A stretch of 64,000 bases of DNA from Lichenifustis flavocetrariae (GTDB taxonomy: Bacteria > Pseudomonadota > Alphaproteobacteria > Rhizobiales > Beijerinckiaceae): NCBI RefSeq assembly GCF_026130545.1, contig NZ_JAMOIM010000004.1:248001-312000 (forward strand). Reading direction: 5' to 3'. Of the stretch, positions 39,247 to 48,602 are shown piece by piece. The notes below the pieces were generated by a model that did not search any database, was not told the origin of the DNA, and was given only the letters and a program-made list of their open reading frames with translations. The number at the start of each line of letters is the position of its first letter. Position 1 is the stretch's first letter. Both the position numbers and the translations under genes were made by a program.

Positions 39247-39275
39247 AGGTGATCGCTCTGTTGAGCGGATCGCCT
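39247..39275. terminator. hairpin between convergent unknown and HAD-ATPase genes
   Basis: GGTGATCGCTC and GAGCGGATCGCC pair with one bulge around a TGTT loop, followed by TTGATG. It lies 31 bp after the unknown gene stop in a 220-bp gap between convergent genes; the rest of the gap holds no gene I can support. Confidence 0.5.
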
Positions 39276-39436
39276 TGATGTGGTGAGTTTCTCGGCATCG
39301 GGTGCAAGGGGGTAAAGCGCGGCCTTACCTGCCCCCGGACGGCCTTTTGTGGGTCGCCACCGTGGACCGCGGCGCAGGCAGGCCGGAGGCATTCCAGCGA
39401 TGCCATCTCTGTCCTATCACGTGTGTCGGAGATCGC

Positions 39437-41164
39437 TCAGTCCGGCGTTGCCGGGGCTGTATAACGCTGCTCTACCGCGGCCCGCACCATTTTGCGGGAT
39501 TCAGCGACGTCGATGCTCTCGTTGGCGGCGATATTCGCGATCTCGTCGGCCAACTCCTCGTCCTTGATCGACGTGCGAAGCCAGGTGTCGACATCCCCAT
39601 TCCGCAAGTGGAACAGGTAGGTCTCGGCATCGACGCCATCGCCAATGTCGAGGAACATCGACAGGTTATGCGCCCGGATGTCGAGGCGATCCTCGGGGCC
39701 TTTGAAGTAGAAGCTCCGGTCGGGGCCCAAGGTGCCCTGGGCATATTTGCGCGTATGCCGCTTGACCGCCCCTTTGGGCTTTTCGGTTCGGATCAGCACA
39801 GGTGGCTCATTGGTGCGGCAAGCCCAGAACACGGCCTCGCCCACCTCCGGTCCTCGTTCCGGGAGAACCGGGCAGGGGCGGCCAAACTCTTGACTGAGGG
39901 ATTCGATCAGGCCGAGGCTGTTCCGCCCAATGATCAGCACGGTTCCGACGCTCCGAAGCGCCGCCGCGGCGAGCGTGTCCGGGTGCACGGTGATGAAGAT
40001 GGTCGGGACCTGGGCGTCGAGGTTGATCCCGGCCCCGGCGTCTTGCCCGCGCGGCAGCATGTGATGGGCTTCGTCGATCAAGATCCAGTGGGGCCGGCCA
40101 TAGCGAGCCCGGATGTCGAGAACGGCGGGTAGCAGGTTGGCTAGGACTTCGGGCCGATCCTCCACGCTCGAGCCGAGAAGATTGGCCGTGACATTGGTGC
40201 CGAGCTTCCGCACGGCGTCGAGCACCGCTTCGGGAGCCACCGGCGTGTTGGCGTCGCCGAACGTGACTGTCGGCGCGAAATTATCGTAGTCACCCTCGGG
40301 ATCGAACAGGCAGAGCTGGAAATCGGCTTCCGCGAGTCGTTCCAACAGGGCCGTCGCGAGCGTCGACTTGCCTCCACCCGAGGTGCCGGTGATCAGCACG
40401 CTGCCGCGATCGGGCCTCAAGCTGACCTCCTGGCCAAGGCCAAGGGTGGCCCCGATCAACACCGAATGGCGATAGATCGCCGCGTCGAGAAGTTCGCCCT
40501 CGCGATCGATCCAGCGGTCGATCAGTTCGGCCACACCGGCTCCACGAGGGGCGTCTGTCACCATATCGGCTGCCTCCTTCACGGCCGGCAGGGCGTTGCC
40601 GACCGCGACCGCGCAGCCGCAGGTCCGCATGAAGGCGAGGTCGTTCTCCGCGTCGCCGGTTGCCACCACATTGTGGGCGCTGAGACCCATATCTTCCAAG
40701 GCCGCCCCAAGTCCCGACGCCTTGTTGATACCGTTCGGGAGCACCATGACGGCGCCCTTGTTGAAGATGATCTGCAGATCGAGCCCGAGATCGCGGATCG
40801 CCTCGAGAACGGCGGTTTCGTTCGGCTCCCACGTCGCCACGATCACCTGGCCGATCGACAGCGGCTGCAGGCCGAGGCTCTGGAGGCGGTCCACGAATGC
40901 CGGCGGCGGCGGCGGTCCGAGGGGACGTTCCTCCTTGGTGGCGGGGTTGTAGAGCAGGGCGCCGTTTTCGACCACGACACGGTCGAACAGATCGAGGCGG
41001 GGGCAGACACGTTGCAGGTCGGGCAATTCGCGTCCCGTCACCATGATGAGGCGACGCCCGGCCCGCTTCAGGCGGTCGAGCGCCATGATGGTCGCCTCGT
41101 CGACGACGCCGTCATGCGCGATCGTGCCGTCATAGTCGGTGGCGAGTGCCCGGAAATATTGCAT
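39437..41164 (-). CDS. HAD-superfamily hydrolase fused to HerA-like P-loop ATPase
   Basis: Residues 1-215 are a Cof-type HAD phosphatase: nucleophile D10 with D12 in ATDYDGT, MVTGRE, the Lys of GINKASGLG and GDAENDLAFM. Residues 230-575 are a HerA/DUF853-like ATPase with Walker A GTSGGGKST near 261 and Walker B WILIDEAHH near 360. All catalytic motifs look intact in both halves, so both activities are possible. Which sugar phosphate and which polymer or partner they act on is unknown. The nearest upstream gene is divergent (a glycerophosphodiesterase). Confidence 0.88.
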   Translation of the reverse strand: MQYFRALATDYDGTIAHDGVVDEATIMALDRLKRAGRRLIMVTGRELPDLQRVCPRLDLFDRVVVENGALLYNPATKEERPLGPPPPPAFVDRLQSLGLQPLSIGQVIVATWEPNETAVLEAIRDLGLDLQIIFNKGAVMVLPNGINKASGLGAALEDMGLSAHNVVATGDAENDLAFMRTCGCAVAVGNALPAVKEAADMVTDAPRGAGVAELIDRWIDREGELLDAAIYRHSVLIGATLGLGQEVSLRPDRGSVLITGTSGGGKSTLATALLERLAEADFQLCLFDPEGDYDNFAPTVTFGDANTPVAPEAVLDAVRKLGTNVTANLLGSSVEDRPEVLANLLPAVLDIRARYGRPHWILIDEAHHMLPRGQDAGAGINLDAQVPTIFITVHPDTLAAAALRSVGTVLIIGRNSLGLIESLSQEFGRPCPVLPERGPEVGEAVFWACRTNEPPVLIRTEKPKGAVKRHTRKYAQGTLGPDRSFYFKGPEDRLDIRAHNLSMFLDIGDGVDAETYLFHLRNGDVDTWLRTSIKDEELADEIANIAANESIDVAESRKMVRAAVEQRYTAPATPD

Positions 41165-41400
41165 GCCTGCGATCCGCTTACTGCGCGATGCCGGCGCAAA
41201 AAGGAGCCGGTGTTCCCGCCCGCAGGGTAGGAGATGCGCAAGACATATTGATAACCATACGTCGGCGCCTTGGCCGGGGTTCCGAGAAGGGCTCCTGCCA
41301 CTCGTGCCGGAGGCGACGCGCCTGTCGGCCGTCGATGCCGGGTCATCTCAGCGTCACTCCGCCGCACTAAGCGTCTGCTGGACGTGAGACGGAGGAATTG

Positions 41401-42756
41401 ATGGGCAGCAACAACACGATGTGGATCGCGATCCTGGCTACGGCGACGAGCTTGCTCGGCTCGGCTGCGGTCCAGGCGTCCGACGCGATCCCCACCCTCG
41501 ACGGCAAGCCTCCCTTGATCATCGGCCATCGCGGCCTGCCTGGCCTGATGCCGGAAGAAACCCAGCCCTCCTATGAACTCGCAGCCGATCTCGGCACGGA
41601 TGCGCTGGAAGAAGACCTGCACCTCACCAAAGATTGCGTGCTGGTGGCCCGGCACAATCCCTGGCTCAGCGACAACACGAATGTCGCCGAGGTTGCGGCG
41701 ACCAACCCGTCCGTTGCGGCCCGCAAACGCACCGTCCCTGGCGTGAAGGTCAAGGTGTCTTGGCCTCAGACGGCGACCAGCGGCCCCTCCGAATACCTGA
41801 CGGACCTCACCGATCCGAAGGATCCGAAATCGGCTCTGAAGAGCCTCGTGGTCGATGGCGAAGACCATACGGGTGACTGGTCGATCACCGACTTCACGCT
41901 GGCGGAACTCAAGCAATGGTTCGGCGGCACGACCTATGACGCTCGGGCCGAACGGCCGACGATCTACAATGGCAAGTTCCCCATCCTGAGCTTCCAGGAG
42001 ATCATCGATATCGCGAAGGCCAAAAGCCACCAGACGGGCCGCACCATCGCGGTCTATCCGGAAAGCAAGAATCCGACTTGGAACGATGCGCAGGCCATCG
42101 CGAATGGATGTGGCGAGCCCGGTAGCCATCCGCTCGAAGACGCGATGATCAAGATCATCACGGACAACGGCCTCAACACCAAGGCGGCGCCGATCTTCGT
42201 GCAGAGCTTCGAGCCGGGCAGCCTGAAATATATGGTGGCGCATGGCCTCAAGACGAAGATCGTCCAGCTGATCGATGGGTATGACGTCGACTTGAAGACC
42301 GGCTCGGTGATCTACAATGAGATTACCGACAGCCGCCCCTTTGATTGGACGGTCTCGGGTGACCCCCGCTGGTTCGACGCGATGCTGACACCTGCGGGTC
42401 TCGCGGAGATCAAGACCTATGCGGACGGCATCGGTCCCTGGAAGCCGCAGATCATCCCGCTGAAAATCGAGGCCTGGACGGACAAGACTGCCGACGGCAC
42501 AGCCTTCACCGGATCGACCGCGCAGGCGCAGATCCAGCCGCCGACGAGCCTGATCGCGGAAGCCCACAGGGCAGGCCTGTTCGTCCATGCCTTCACGTTC
42601 CGCAACGAGAAGAAGTACCTGGCGGCGAGCTACGCGGGCGACCCGCAGCGGGAATATCTGACCTTCTTCCGCCTCGGCCTCGACGGCGTGTTCACGGATT
42701 TCTCGAATGCAGGCGTTGCGGCGCGCAGCCGCTTTTTGAGCGAGATCGCCCATTGA
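41401..42756 (+). CDS. glpQ: secreted glycerophosphodiester phosphodiesterase
   Basis: The ATG at 41401 has GGAGGA 4 bases upstream. A signal peptide (about 29 residues, ending VQAS) precedes a GDPD TIM barrel with IIGHRGLPG, EDLHLTKDCVLVARHN and AVYPESKNP, and a C-terminal LDGVFTDFSN. It releases glycerol 3-phosphate from glycerophosphodiesters in the periplasm. The second catalytic His block reads RHN instead of the commoner HD, as in some alphaproteobacterial homologues. The phosphate transporter gene follows, suggesting a phosphate-supply link. Confidence 0.9.
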   Translation: MGSNNTMWIAILATATSLLGSAAVQASDAIPTLDGKPPLIIGHRGLPGLMPEETQPSYELAADLGTDALEEDLHLTKDCVLVARHNPWLSDNTNVAEVAATNPSVAARKRTVPGVKVKVSWPQTATSGPSEYLTDLTDPKDPKSALKSLVVDGEDHTGDWSITDFTLAELKQWFGGTTYDARAERPTIYNGKFPILSFQEIIDIAKAKSHQTGRTIAVYPESKNPTWNDAQAIANGCGEPGSHPLEDAMIKIITDNGLNTKAAPIFVQSFEPGSLKYMVAHGLKTKIVQLIDGYDVDLKTGSVIYNEITDSRPFDWTVSGDPRWFDAMLTPAGLAEIKTYADGIGPWKPQIIPLKIEAWTDKTADGTAFTGSTAQAQIQPPTSLIAEAHRAGLFVHAFTFRNEKKYLAASYAGDPQREYLTFFRLGLDGVFTDFSNAGVAARSRFLSEIAH

Positions 42757-42879
42757 AGGGGCCTGCCCCCAGGACCACGTCGGCCTGCTGCGGAGCCCGC
42801 GCGCTCTGCATAGGTAAATGAATCCTTAAAAAACTGTCACATTAAGTGCGTACAGCTTGACCCGATTGTGAGGTTGCCG

Positions 42880-44493
42880 ATGTCCAGCGTTTCCGCCGCT
42901 CCCCTCTCTGGTTCTGCGCCAGATCGTCCGAAAGTTGACTACCCTACAAGCCCGGGCACTGCCTTCGCGGTCCTGGGTTTTGTGGGGCTTGGCCTCCTCT
43001 TCGCCGCTTACAGTGTCTGGTCTGATGTGAGCGAGGCCGGGGCTGCGAGCCACTCGCCGCTCGTCTATATTCTTCTCGGCGTGGCGTTGATCATCGCCCT
43101 CGCGTTCGAGTTCGTGAACGGGTTCCACGACACCGCCAATGCGGTCGCGACCGTGATCTATACCCATTCGCTGATGCCCAATTATGCCGTGATCTGGTCG
43201 GGCTTCTTCAACTTCCTGGGCGTGCTCACCTCGACCGGGGCCGTCGCCTTCGGCGTCGTGTCGCTCCTGCCGGTGGAACTGATCCTCCAGGTCGGGTCCG
43301 ACGCCGGCTTCGCCATGGTGTTCGCCCTGCTGATCGCCGCCATTATCTGGAACCTCGGCACTTGGTATCTGGGCCTGCCGGCTTCCTCCTCACACACTCT
43401 GATCGGCTCGATCATCGGCGTCGGCGTCGCCAATGCCATGCTGCACGGCCGCAGCGGCACGGCCGGTGTCGATTGGGACCAGGCCATCAATATCGGCAAG
43501 GCCCTCCTCATCTCTCCGCTCGTGGGCTTCTTCGCGTCGGGCGCTCTTCTCCTCGTGATGAAGCTGGTCGTCCGCAACAAGGAGCTCTACACGGCCCCGA
43601 AGTCGTCGGAAGCCCCGCCATTGTGGATCCGCGGATTGCTGATCTTCACCTGCACGGGCGTGTCCTTCGCGCATGGATCGAACGACGGCCAAAAAGGCAT
43701 GGGCTTGATCATGCTGATCCTGATCGGCACGGTCCCGACCGCCTATGCGCTGAACCGCGCTGTGCCGGACAGCGAGGTGCCCCGTTTCGAGCAGCTGTCG
43801 CAGGACGCTTCGAAGATCATCGACGCCAAGGCGCTCGGCTATAATATCACGGGCGATCCGCGTCCCGCCGTCACGGCCTTCATCCGCGACAACAAGCTCG
43901 AAGACGGTGTCTATCCGTCGCTCGCGGTGCTGATCCGGGACGTGTCAGATCAGGTCAAGGGCTACGGCACGCTCAGCAAGATCCCACCCGAGCAGGTGCG
44001 CAACACCCGCAACGACATGTATCTGGTGTCCGAAGCCATCCGGAAGCTGCCCAAGGTGCAGGACAACCAATTGTCGCCGGACGAGTCCAAGACACTCGCG
44101 AGCTACAAGAGCGGTCTCGATCACTCGACCAAGTTCATTCCGACCTGGGTCAAGATCGTCGTCGCCCTGGCGCTCGGGCTCGGTACGATGATCGGCTGGA
44201 AGCGCATCGTGGTCACTGTCGGTGAGAAGATCGGCAAGACCCATCTGACCTACGGCCAGGGGGCCGCAGCCGAACTCGTGGCCATGGCCACGATCGCGGC
44301 GGCGGATAATTTCGGCCTGCCGGTCTCGACCACCCACGTGCTCTCATCGGGCGTCGCGGGCACGATGGCGGCGAACGGCTCTGGGGTCCAGGTCGAGACA
44401 ATCCGCAACGTGGCTCTTGCCTGGGTGCTGACCCTGCCTTGCGCCATCCTCTTGTCCGGCACGCTCTACGTGATCTTCAGCCACCTCCTGTAA
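42880..44493 (+). CDS. pit: Pit-family inorganic phosphate transporter
   Basis: I choose ATG 42880 (537 residues); GTG 42868 is 4 codons upstream. About ten membrane helices carry the duplicated signature: EFVNGFHDTANAVATVIYT near the N-terminus and SFAHGSNDGQKGMG in the middle, plus GLPASSSHTLIGSI and GLPVSTTHVLSSG. A soluble loop of about 150 residues separates the halves, longer than in E. coli PitA. It imports phosphate with protons or metal. A single PHO-like CTGTCAC lies 40 bp upstream, but the second half-site is not convincing. Confidence 0.93.
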   Translation: MSSVSAAPLSGSAPDRPKVDYPTSPGTAFAVLGFVGLGLLFAAYSVWSDVSEAGAASHSPLVYILLGVALIIALAFEFVNGFHDTANAVATVIYTHSLMPNYAVIWSGFFNFLGVLTSTGAVAFGVVSLLPVELILQVGSDAGFAMVFALLIAAIIWNLGTWYLGLPASSSHTLIGSIIGVGVANAMLHGRSGTAGVDWDQAINIGKALLISPLVGFFASGALLLVMKLVVRNKELYTAPKSSEAPPLWIRGLLIFTCTGVSFAHGSNDGQKGMGLIMLILIGTVPTAYALNRAVPDSEVPRFEQLSQDASKIIDAKALGYNITGDPRPAVTAFIRDNKLEDGVYPSLAVLIRDVSDQVKGYGTLSKIPPEQVRNTRNDMYLVSEAIRKLPKVQDNQLSPDESKTLASYKSGLDHSTKFIPTWVKIVVALALGLGTMIGWKRIVVTVGEKIGKTHLTYGQGAAAELVAMATIAAADNFGLPVSTTHVLSSGVAGTMAANGSGVQVETIRNVALAWVLTLPCAILLSGTLYVIFSHLL

Positions 44494-44504
44494 AGCGACC
44501 GACT

Positions 44505-44535
44505 GTGAAAGCGTCCGGGATCCGGACGTTTTCAC
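44505..44535. terminator. bidirectional hairpin between pit and acyl-CoA ligase
   Basis: GTGAAAGCGTCCGG (44505-44518) pairs with CCGGACGTTTTCAC (44522-44535) over 14 bp with a GAT loop and one G-U type mismatch. It fills the 61-bp gap between convergent genes, the best terminator between convergent genes in the window. Confidence 0.7.
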
Positions 44536-44554
44536 CCCCTCGGCCAAGTATCAG

Positions 44555-46204
44555 TCACCGCTCCTCGCCTTCCCGGCCCGGCGGTCCCCCGGTCGGGAAG
44601 GCATAATGGTTGAACATCGCCCTTAGCGCCTTCTTGCTGACCTTGCCTGTCGCCGTATGCGGCAATTCCTCGACGAACTGGACGTCGTCGGGCATCCACC
44701 AATGAGCAATCTTTCCCGACAAAAAGCTCAGCACCGCGTCCTTGTCAGGCGCCGTTCCATCCCGGCCCACGACGACCAGCAGGGGACGCTCGTGCCATTT
44801 TGGATGGGGTAATCCGATGACGGCGGCTTCCGCGATGTCCGGATGGCCCACCGCGAGGTTCTCGATGGCGATGCTCGAGATCCACTCGCCGCCCGACTTG
44901 ATCAGATCCTTGGTGCGATCGACGACCTGCATGTAGCCATGGGGATCGATCGTCGCGACATCGCCGGTATCGAAATAACCTTCGGGGTCGAGAACGGCCG
45001 TATCATCCTCGAAATAGCCGCTGACGACGGCCCAGCCACGTACAGCCAAACGGCCGAAGGTCGTCCCATCCCACGGTAGCCGGCGTCCATCGTCGTCGAC
45101 GATCTTCATCTCGACCCCGAACGGAGCGTAGCCCTGCTTTTCCTTGTGCCCCAGGCGGCTGCCGGGTCCGAGGCTGTCCAGCACGGGTTTTGAGGATCCG
45201 ACCGAACCGAGCGGGCTCATCTCGGTCATGCCCCAGGCATGGCAGACCTCGACGCCGAATTCATTCTCGAAGACCTCGATGAGCGAGCGCGGGCAGGCGG
45301 ATCCTCCGACTACGAGACGTCGTAGGGTCGACAGGCGCAGGCCGTTTCGGCGCAGGTGGTCGATGAGCCCCATCCACACCGTCGGCACGCCGGCCGCGAG
45401 CGTGACGCCCTCCTGTTCCATGAGCTCATAAACCGAAGCGCCATCGAGCCGGGCCCCCGGCATGACCAAGCGTGCTCCCATCATGGGCGCCGCGAAGGGC
45501 AAGCCCCAGGCGTTGACATGGAACATGGGGACGATCGGCATCACGGTGCTGTGCGCCCCGATGGTCATGCCGTTCATACTGCTCACCGCCATCGCGTGCA
45601 GGATGGTCGAGCGATGCGAGTAGAGGACGCCCTTTGGTTCCCCCGTCGTGCCCGACGTGTAGCAGAGCCCGGCAGCGTCCCGTTCATCCCCCTCCGTCCA
45701 TTCCGCGGCTGCGTCCGCCTCGGCAAGCCACTCCTCATAGCCGATGAGCCGGGGGAGCGCTGCTCCCGTTGTTTCGTCCCCAATGACGATTACCCGCTCC
45801 AAACACGGCAGACGATCGATGAGCCGCGCGATGATCGGCAGGAACATCGACTCGACGAACACGATCCTGTCCCGCGCGTGGTTGATGATCCAGAGGATCT
45901 GCTCAGGGAACAGTCGCGGATTGACGGTGTGGTAGACCGCCCCCAGCCCCGTCGCCCCGAACCACACCTCCATGTGGCGGGCGCTGTTCCAGGCCAGGGT
46001 GGCGACCCGGTCGCCGGAGGCGATCCCATCCTGCCGCAGCCGTTGCGTCACCTGCAGTGCGCGACACCTTAGTGCGGCATAGGACGTGCGGCTTGTCTGC
46101 CCGTCAGCGTGCCGCGAGACGACGTCCTGCTCGGGAAATTGCTCTGCCGCATAGTCGAGGATGCGGTGGAGACGCAACGGCCAGTCCTGGATCAGCCCGA
46201 ACAC
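44555..46204 (-). CDS. AMP-dependent acyl-CoA ligase (fatty-acid type)
   Basis: The GTG at 46204 with GGGAGG 6 bases upstream gives 549 residues; the longer frame to 46342 has no such site. The ANL-family motifs are [18 protein letters not shown] (ATP), [16 protein letters not shown] and the hinge/Lys region [15 protein letters not shown]. The pattern is that of medium/long-chain fatty acyl-CoA ligases such as AlkK. It activates a carboxylic acid to the acyl-CoA. No beta-oxidation genes adjoin it, so the chain length is uncertain. Confidence 0.92.
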   Translation of the reverse strand: MFGLIQDWPLRLHRILDYAAEQFPEQDVVSRHADGQTSRTSYAALRCRALQVTQRLRQDGIASGDRVATLAWNSARHMEVWFGATGLGAVYHTVNPRLFPEQILWIINHARDRIVFVESMFLPIIARLIDRLPCLERVIVIGDETTGAALPRLIGYEEWLAEADAAAEWTEGDERDAAGLCYTSGTTGEPKGVLYSHRSTILHAMAVSSMNGMTIGAHSTVMPIVPMFHVNAWGLPFAAPMMGARLVMPGARLDGASVYELMEQEGVTLAAGVPTVWMGLIDHLRRNGLRLSTLRRLVVGGSACPRSLIEVFENEFGVEVCHAWGMTEMSPLGSVGSSKPVLDSLGPGSRLGHKEKQGYAPFGVEMKIVDDDGRRLPWDGTTFGRLAVRGWAVVSGYFEDDTAVLDPEGYFDTGDVATIDPHGYMQVVDRTKDLIKSGGEWISSIAIENLAVGHPDIAEAAVIGLPHPKWHERPLLVVVGRDGTAPDKDAVLSFLSGKIAHWWMPDDVQFVEELPHTATGKVSKKALRAMFNHYAFPTGGPPGREGEER

Positions 46205-46504
46205 ATCAATCCTCCCTGCGGGATTCTTCGGTCCCGACCGGGCGAAGCCTACGCGCGATCGATCTCGGCGCAAATGGGGAGGTTTCCGAGACGTCTGGCC
46301 GTCCGCACTCGAAGATCGCAAGGTGGATCGCCCACAGTGCACCGCGCGTTGTGCCTTCGCTTCTATGCACTCATGGCGGCGGTCGATGCTATTAAGAGTG
46401 GTCAGACCAATGTGGATCGGAAAGAATGAGGGTGGGTACTATCCGGCACAGGCTGGAGCCGTACACAGGCTTGTACCCACGCTGGCGCACATCCTCTCAT
46501 TGTT
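46205..46504. other. 300-bp intergenic region between acyl-CoA ligase and LacI gene
   Basis: This is the promoter side of the acyl-CoA ligase (minus) and the 3' side of the lacI-type gene. Open frames here are antisense to or overlap the two genes and lack ribosome sites. I see no RNA gene, repeat or clear operator. Confidence 0.5.
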
Positions 46505-47527
46505 TCAAGCCGCCGCGTTTTTCGGCTCCCTCTTTGGTCGCAGCGTCGAGCCGCGGATCTCGATCGCGCAGGACAGGCGCAGGTGCTCAGGCGCCCCATC
46601 GCCGCCCGCCATGCGCCGCATCAACTGCGCCCAGGCCGCATGCGCCATGTCTTCGACGGGCTGTCGCACCGCCGTGACCGGCGGCGTGACCAAGCGCATC
46701 CACTCCGTGTCGTCGAAGCTGGCGAACCCCATGTCGTCGGGGATCGAGATCTCCAATTCCGCCAGCAACTGATAGGCGATCAGCGTCGTCACATGGTCCA
46801 GGGTGAACAGCGCATCGGGGCGTGGTCCCTGACGCAGCCTGTCGCGAAGGCGCCGGTGGATGCCCGCGGGATCGAGGCCGCACTCGACCATGTGGACCGA
46901 CTCGGGTGCGACCGCTGCCACCCCGTCCCAGCGTTCGCGGACGTTGCTGATCTCAAGCGTGCTGCCGGCCACGAGGCACGTGCGATAACCCTGCGCGGCG
47001 AGATGGGATGCCATGGCCCCGGCCGCCAGCGCATTCTCAACTGCGACGAGATCGAAACCCGCGTCGTCGGGAATACGATCCGCCACCACGATCCGGGGAT
47101 GGCCGCCTTTCGGCAACCTGGCCGAGAGCGCACCGTCGCAGGGGATTACGATGAGCCCTGCGGGTCGCCAGGAGCGGATCGAGCGCAGTCGTTCGGCTTC
47201 CTGCTCTGCCTCGTTGTCGCAACTCACCACCAGGAGATCGAAGCCATCCTGTCGCGCGACGCACTCCAGGGTCGACACGAAGGCGCTGAACATGGGGTTG
47301 GTGAGGTTTGGCACCACGACCCCGGCCAGCGAATGCCTGCCCGACCGTAAGCGGGATGCGCTGCTGTCCGTCACATAGCCGAGATCGTCGACCGCCCTGC
47401 GCACGCGTTCAGCGAAGACCGGTGACACGGACGTCTTGCCGTTCAGCACGTTCGAGACCGTCGCGGTTGAAACGCCCGCGCGCTCGGCGACGATCTTGAT
47501 CGAGACTGGGCTTGTTCGGTCCAACAT
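46505..47527 (-). CDS. LacI-family transcriptional regulator
   Basis: The 340-residue regulator has a LacI helix-turn-helix and hinge (IKIVAERAGVSTATVSNVLNG, then RLRSGRHSLAGVVVPN) and a periplasmic-binding-like sensor domain. It is divergent from the sugar epimerase, with a consensus-type operator in between, so it most likely represses that locus and perhaps the MFS gene. The inducer would be a sugar or its phosphate, not determinable from sequence. Confidence 0.93.
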   Translation of the reverse strand: MLDRTSPVSIKIVAERAGVSTATVSNVLNGKTSVSPVFAERVRRAVDDLGYVTDSSASRLRSGRHSLAGVVVPNLTNPMFSAFVSTLECVARQDGFDLLVVSCDNEAEQEAERLRSIRSWRPAGLIVIPCDGALSARLPKGGHPRIVVADRIPDDAGFDLVAVENALAAGAMASHLAAQGYRTCLVAGSTLEISNVRERWDGVAAVAPESVHMVECGLDPAGIHRRLRDRLRQGPRPDALFTLDHVTTLIAYQLLAELEISIPDDMGFASFDDTEWMRLVTPPVTAVRQPVEDMAHAAWAQLMRRMAGGDGAPEHLRLSCAIEIRGSTLRPKREPKNAAA

Positions 47528-47532
47528 CCCTA

Positions 47533-47568
47533 TTCGGCCAATGCCGAACCTCCCTATAAATCGTTTTA
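47533..47568. promoter_or_regulatory. LacI-family operator and hairpin upstream of lacI/epimerase
   Basis: TAAATCGTTTTA (47557-47568) fits the LacI-family pattern TAAA-NCGN-TTTA with full arm symmetry around a central CG. A second inverted repeat, TTCGGC-CAAT-GCCGAA (47533-47548), lies between it and the lacI start. The position in the divergent gap of about 160 bp suggests autoregulation and control of the epimerase gene. Confidence 0.55.
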
Positions 47569-47690
47569 CGAAGGCTAGACTTCCAGATATTCTGTGTCAA
47601 TCATGAGGCCCGCGTGTATTGCGCGCTTGTTGCTATGGCGTTGCGGGAGGGCCGTTTCGCACTTGCAGCATGAATTTTGGAGTGAGAACA

Positions 47691-48584
47691 ATGAACAAGT
47701 TGGGAGTGCACGCCTTCGTGTGGACGGCTGGCTGGACGCACGACGATTGCGCCCATGCGATCGCCAAGACCGCAGAGGTCGGCTTTGACCTGATCGAGGC
47801 CTCCACCCTCGATCTCGACGCCATGGACGTGGGGTTCACGCAGAAGCAACTCGAAAAGGCCGGGATCGGCATCACGTTTTCGTTCGGGCTTGATGCCGAG
47901 ACCGATATTTCCTCGAACGATCGTGAGAAGGAGAAGCGCGGCGAAGCCCGGCTCCTGAAAGCGCTCGGCCTCGCGCGCGATCTCGGCGCTACGCATATCT
48001 GTGGCATTCTCGAATCGGCGTTCCAGAAATATACGGTGCCCACCACGGCGGAAGGCGTGAAGCGCTCGGTGGAGGTTCTGCAGCGCGTGGGCGAGGCGGC
48101 CGCGAAGAGCAATATCGTGGTCGGGCTCGAAGTCGTGAACCGCTACGAATCGAATGTGCTCAACACCGCGAGCCAGGCCGTCGAGATGTGCAAGCGGATC
48201 GGCTCATCGCACGTGAAGGCCCATCTCGACGTCTACCACATGAATATCGAGGAATCCGATATCGGGCAGGCCATTATCGAGACGGGCGACCACCTCGGGT
48301 ATTTCCATACGGGCGATTCGCATCGCGGCTATCTGGGCTCGGGATCGATCGATCTGGCCGGCGTTTTCCGGGCGCTCGTCAAAGCGAACTACCAGGGGCC
48401 GATCACCTTCGAATCCTTCTCGTCCCGCGTGGTCGGCCAGCCGCTCGAAGGCATTTTGGGCATCTGGCGCAACCTGTGGGAAGACAGCCACGATCTCGCG
48501 AGCCACGCCTTGATGTACACGAAGGCGCAACTCAAGGCCGCCCAGGAGGCATCAAAACAGGCCGAGCGCAGCCGGCTGCCATAA
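47691..48584 (+). CDS. sugar phosphate isomerase/epimerase (ketose 3-epimerase type)
   Basis: The ATG at 47691 follows GGAG (spacing 9) and yields 297 residues; the longer frame (47619) is not supported. It is a xylose-isomerase-like TIM barrel with metal-binding Glu/Asp/His positions in GLEVVNRYESN, KAHLDVYHMNIEE, YFHTGDSHRGYLG and FESF, the pattern of D-tagatose/D-psicose 3-epimerases. It would interconvert C3 epimers of a ketose. Controlled by the divergent LacI gene; the convergent MFS gene may import the sugar. Confidence 0.9.
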   Translation: MNKLGVHAFVWTAGWTHDDCAHAIAKTAEVGFDLIEASTLDLDAMDVGFTQKQLEKAGIGITFSFGLDAETDISSNDREKEKRGEARLLKALGLARDLGATHICGILESAFQKYTVPTTAEGVKRSVEVLQRVGEAAAKSNIVVGLEVVNRYESNVLNTASQAVEMCKRIGSSHVKAHLDVYHMNIEESDIGQAIIETGDHLGYFHTGDSHRGYLGSGSIDLAGVFRALVKANYQGPITFESFSSRVVGQPLEGILGIWRNLWEDSHDLASHALMYTKAQLKAAQEASKQAERSRLP

Positions 48585-48602
48585 GGGGTCGAGGGCCGGC
48601 GT

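Noticed and set aside
41068-42753. Long minus-strand open frame over the glycerophosphodiesterase gene
   Set aside because: Antisense shadow; the plus strand has signal peptide and GDPD motifs.
42834-42860. PHO box upstream of the phosphate transporter
   Set aside because: CTGTCAC is present, but the second repeat 4 bases on does not match, so PhoB control cannot be claimed.
46161-46772. Plus-strand 203-codon frame between the ligase and LacI genes
   Set aside because: It overlaps the 5' end of the ligase and the 3' end of the LacI gene antisense and has low-complexity Arg-rich translation typical of a shadow frame.
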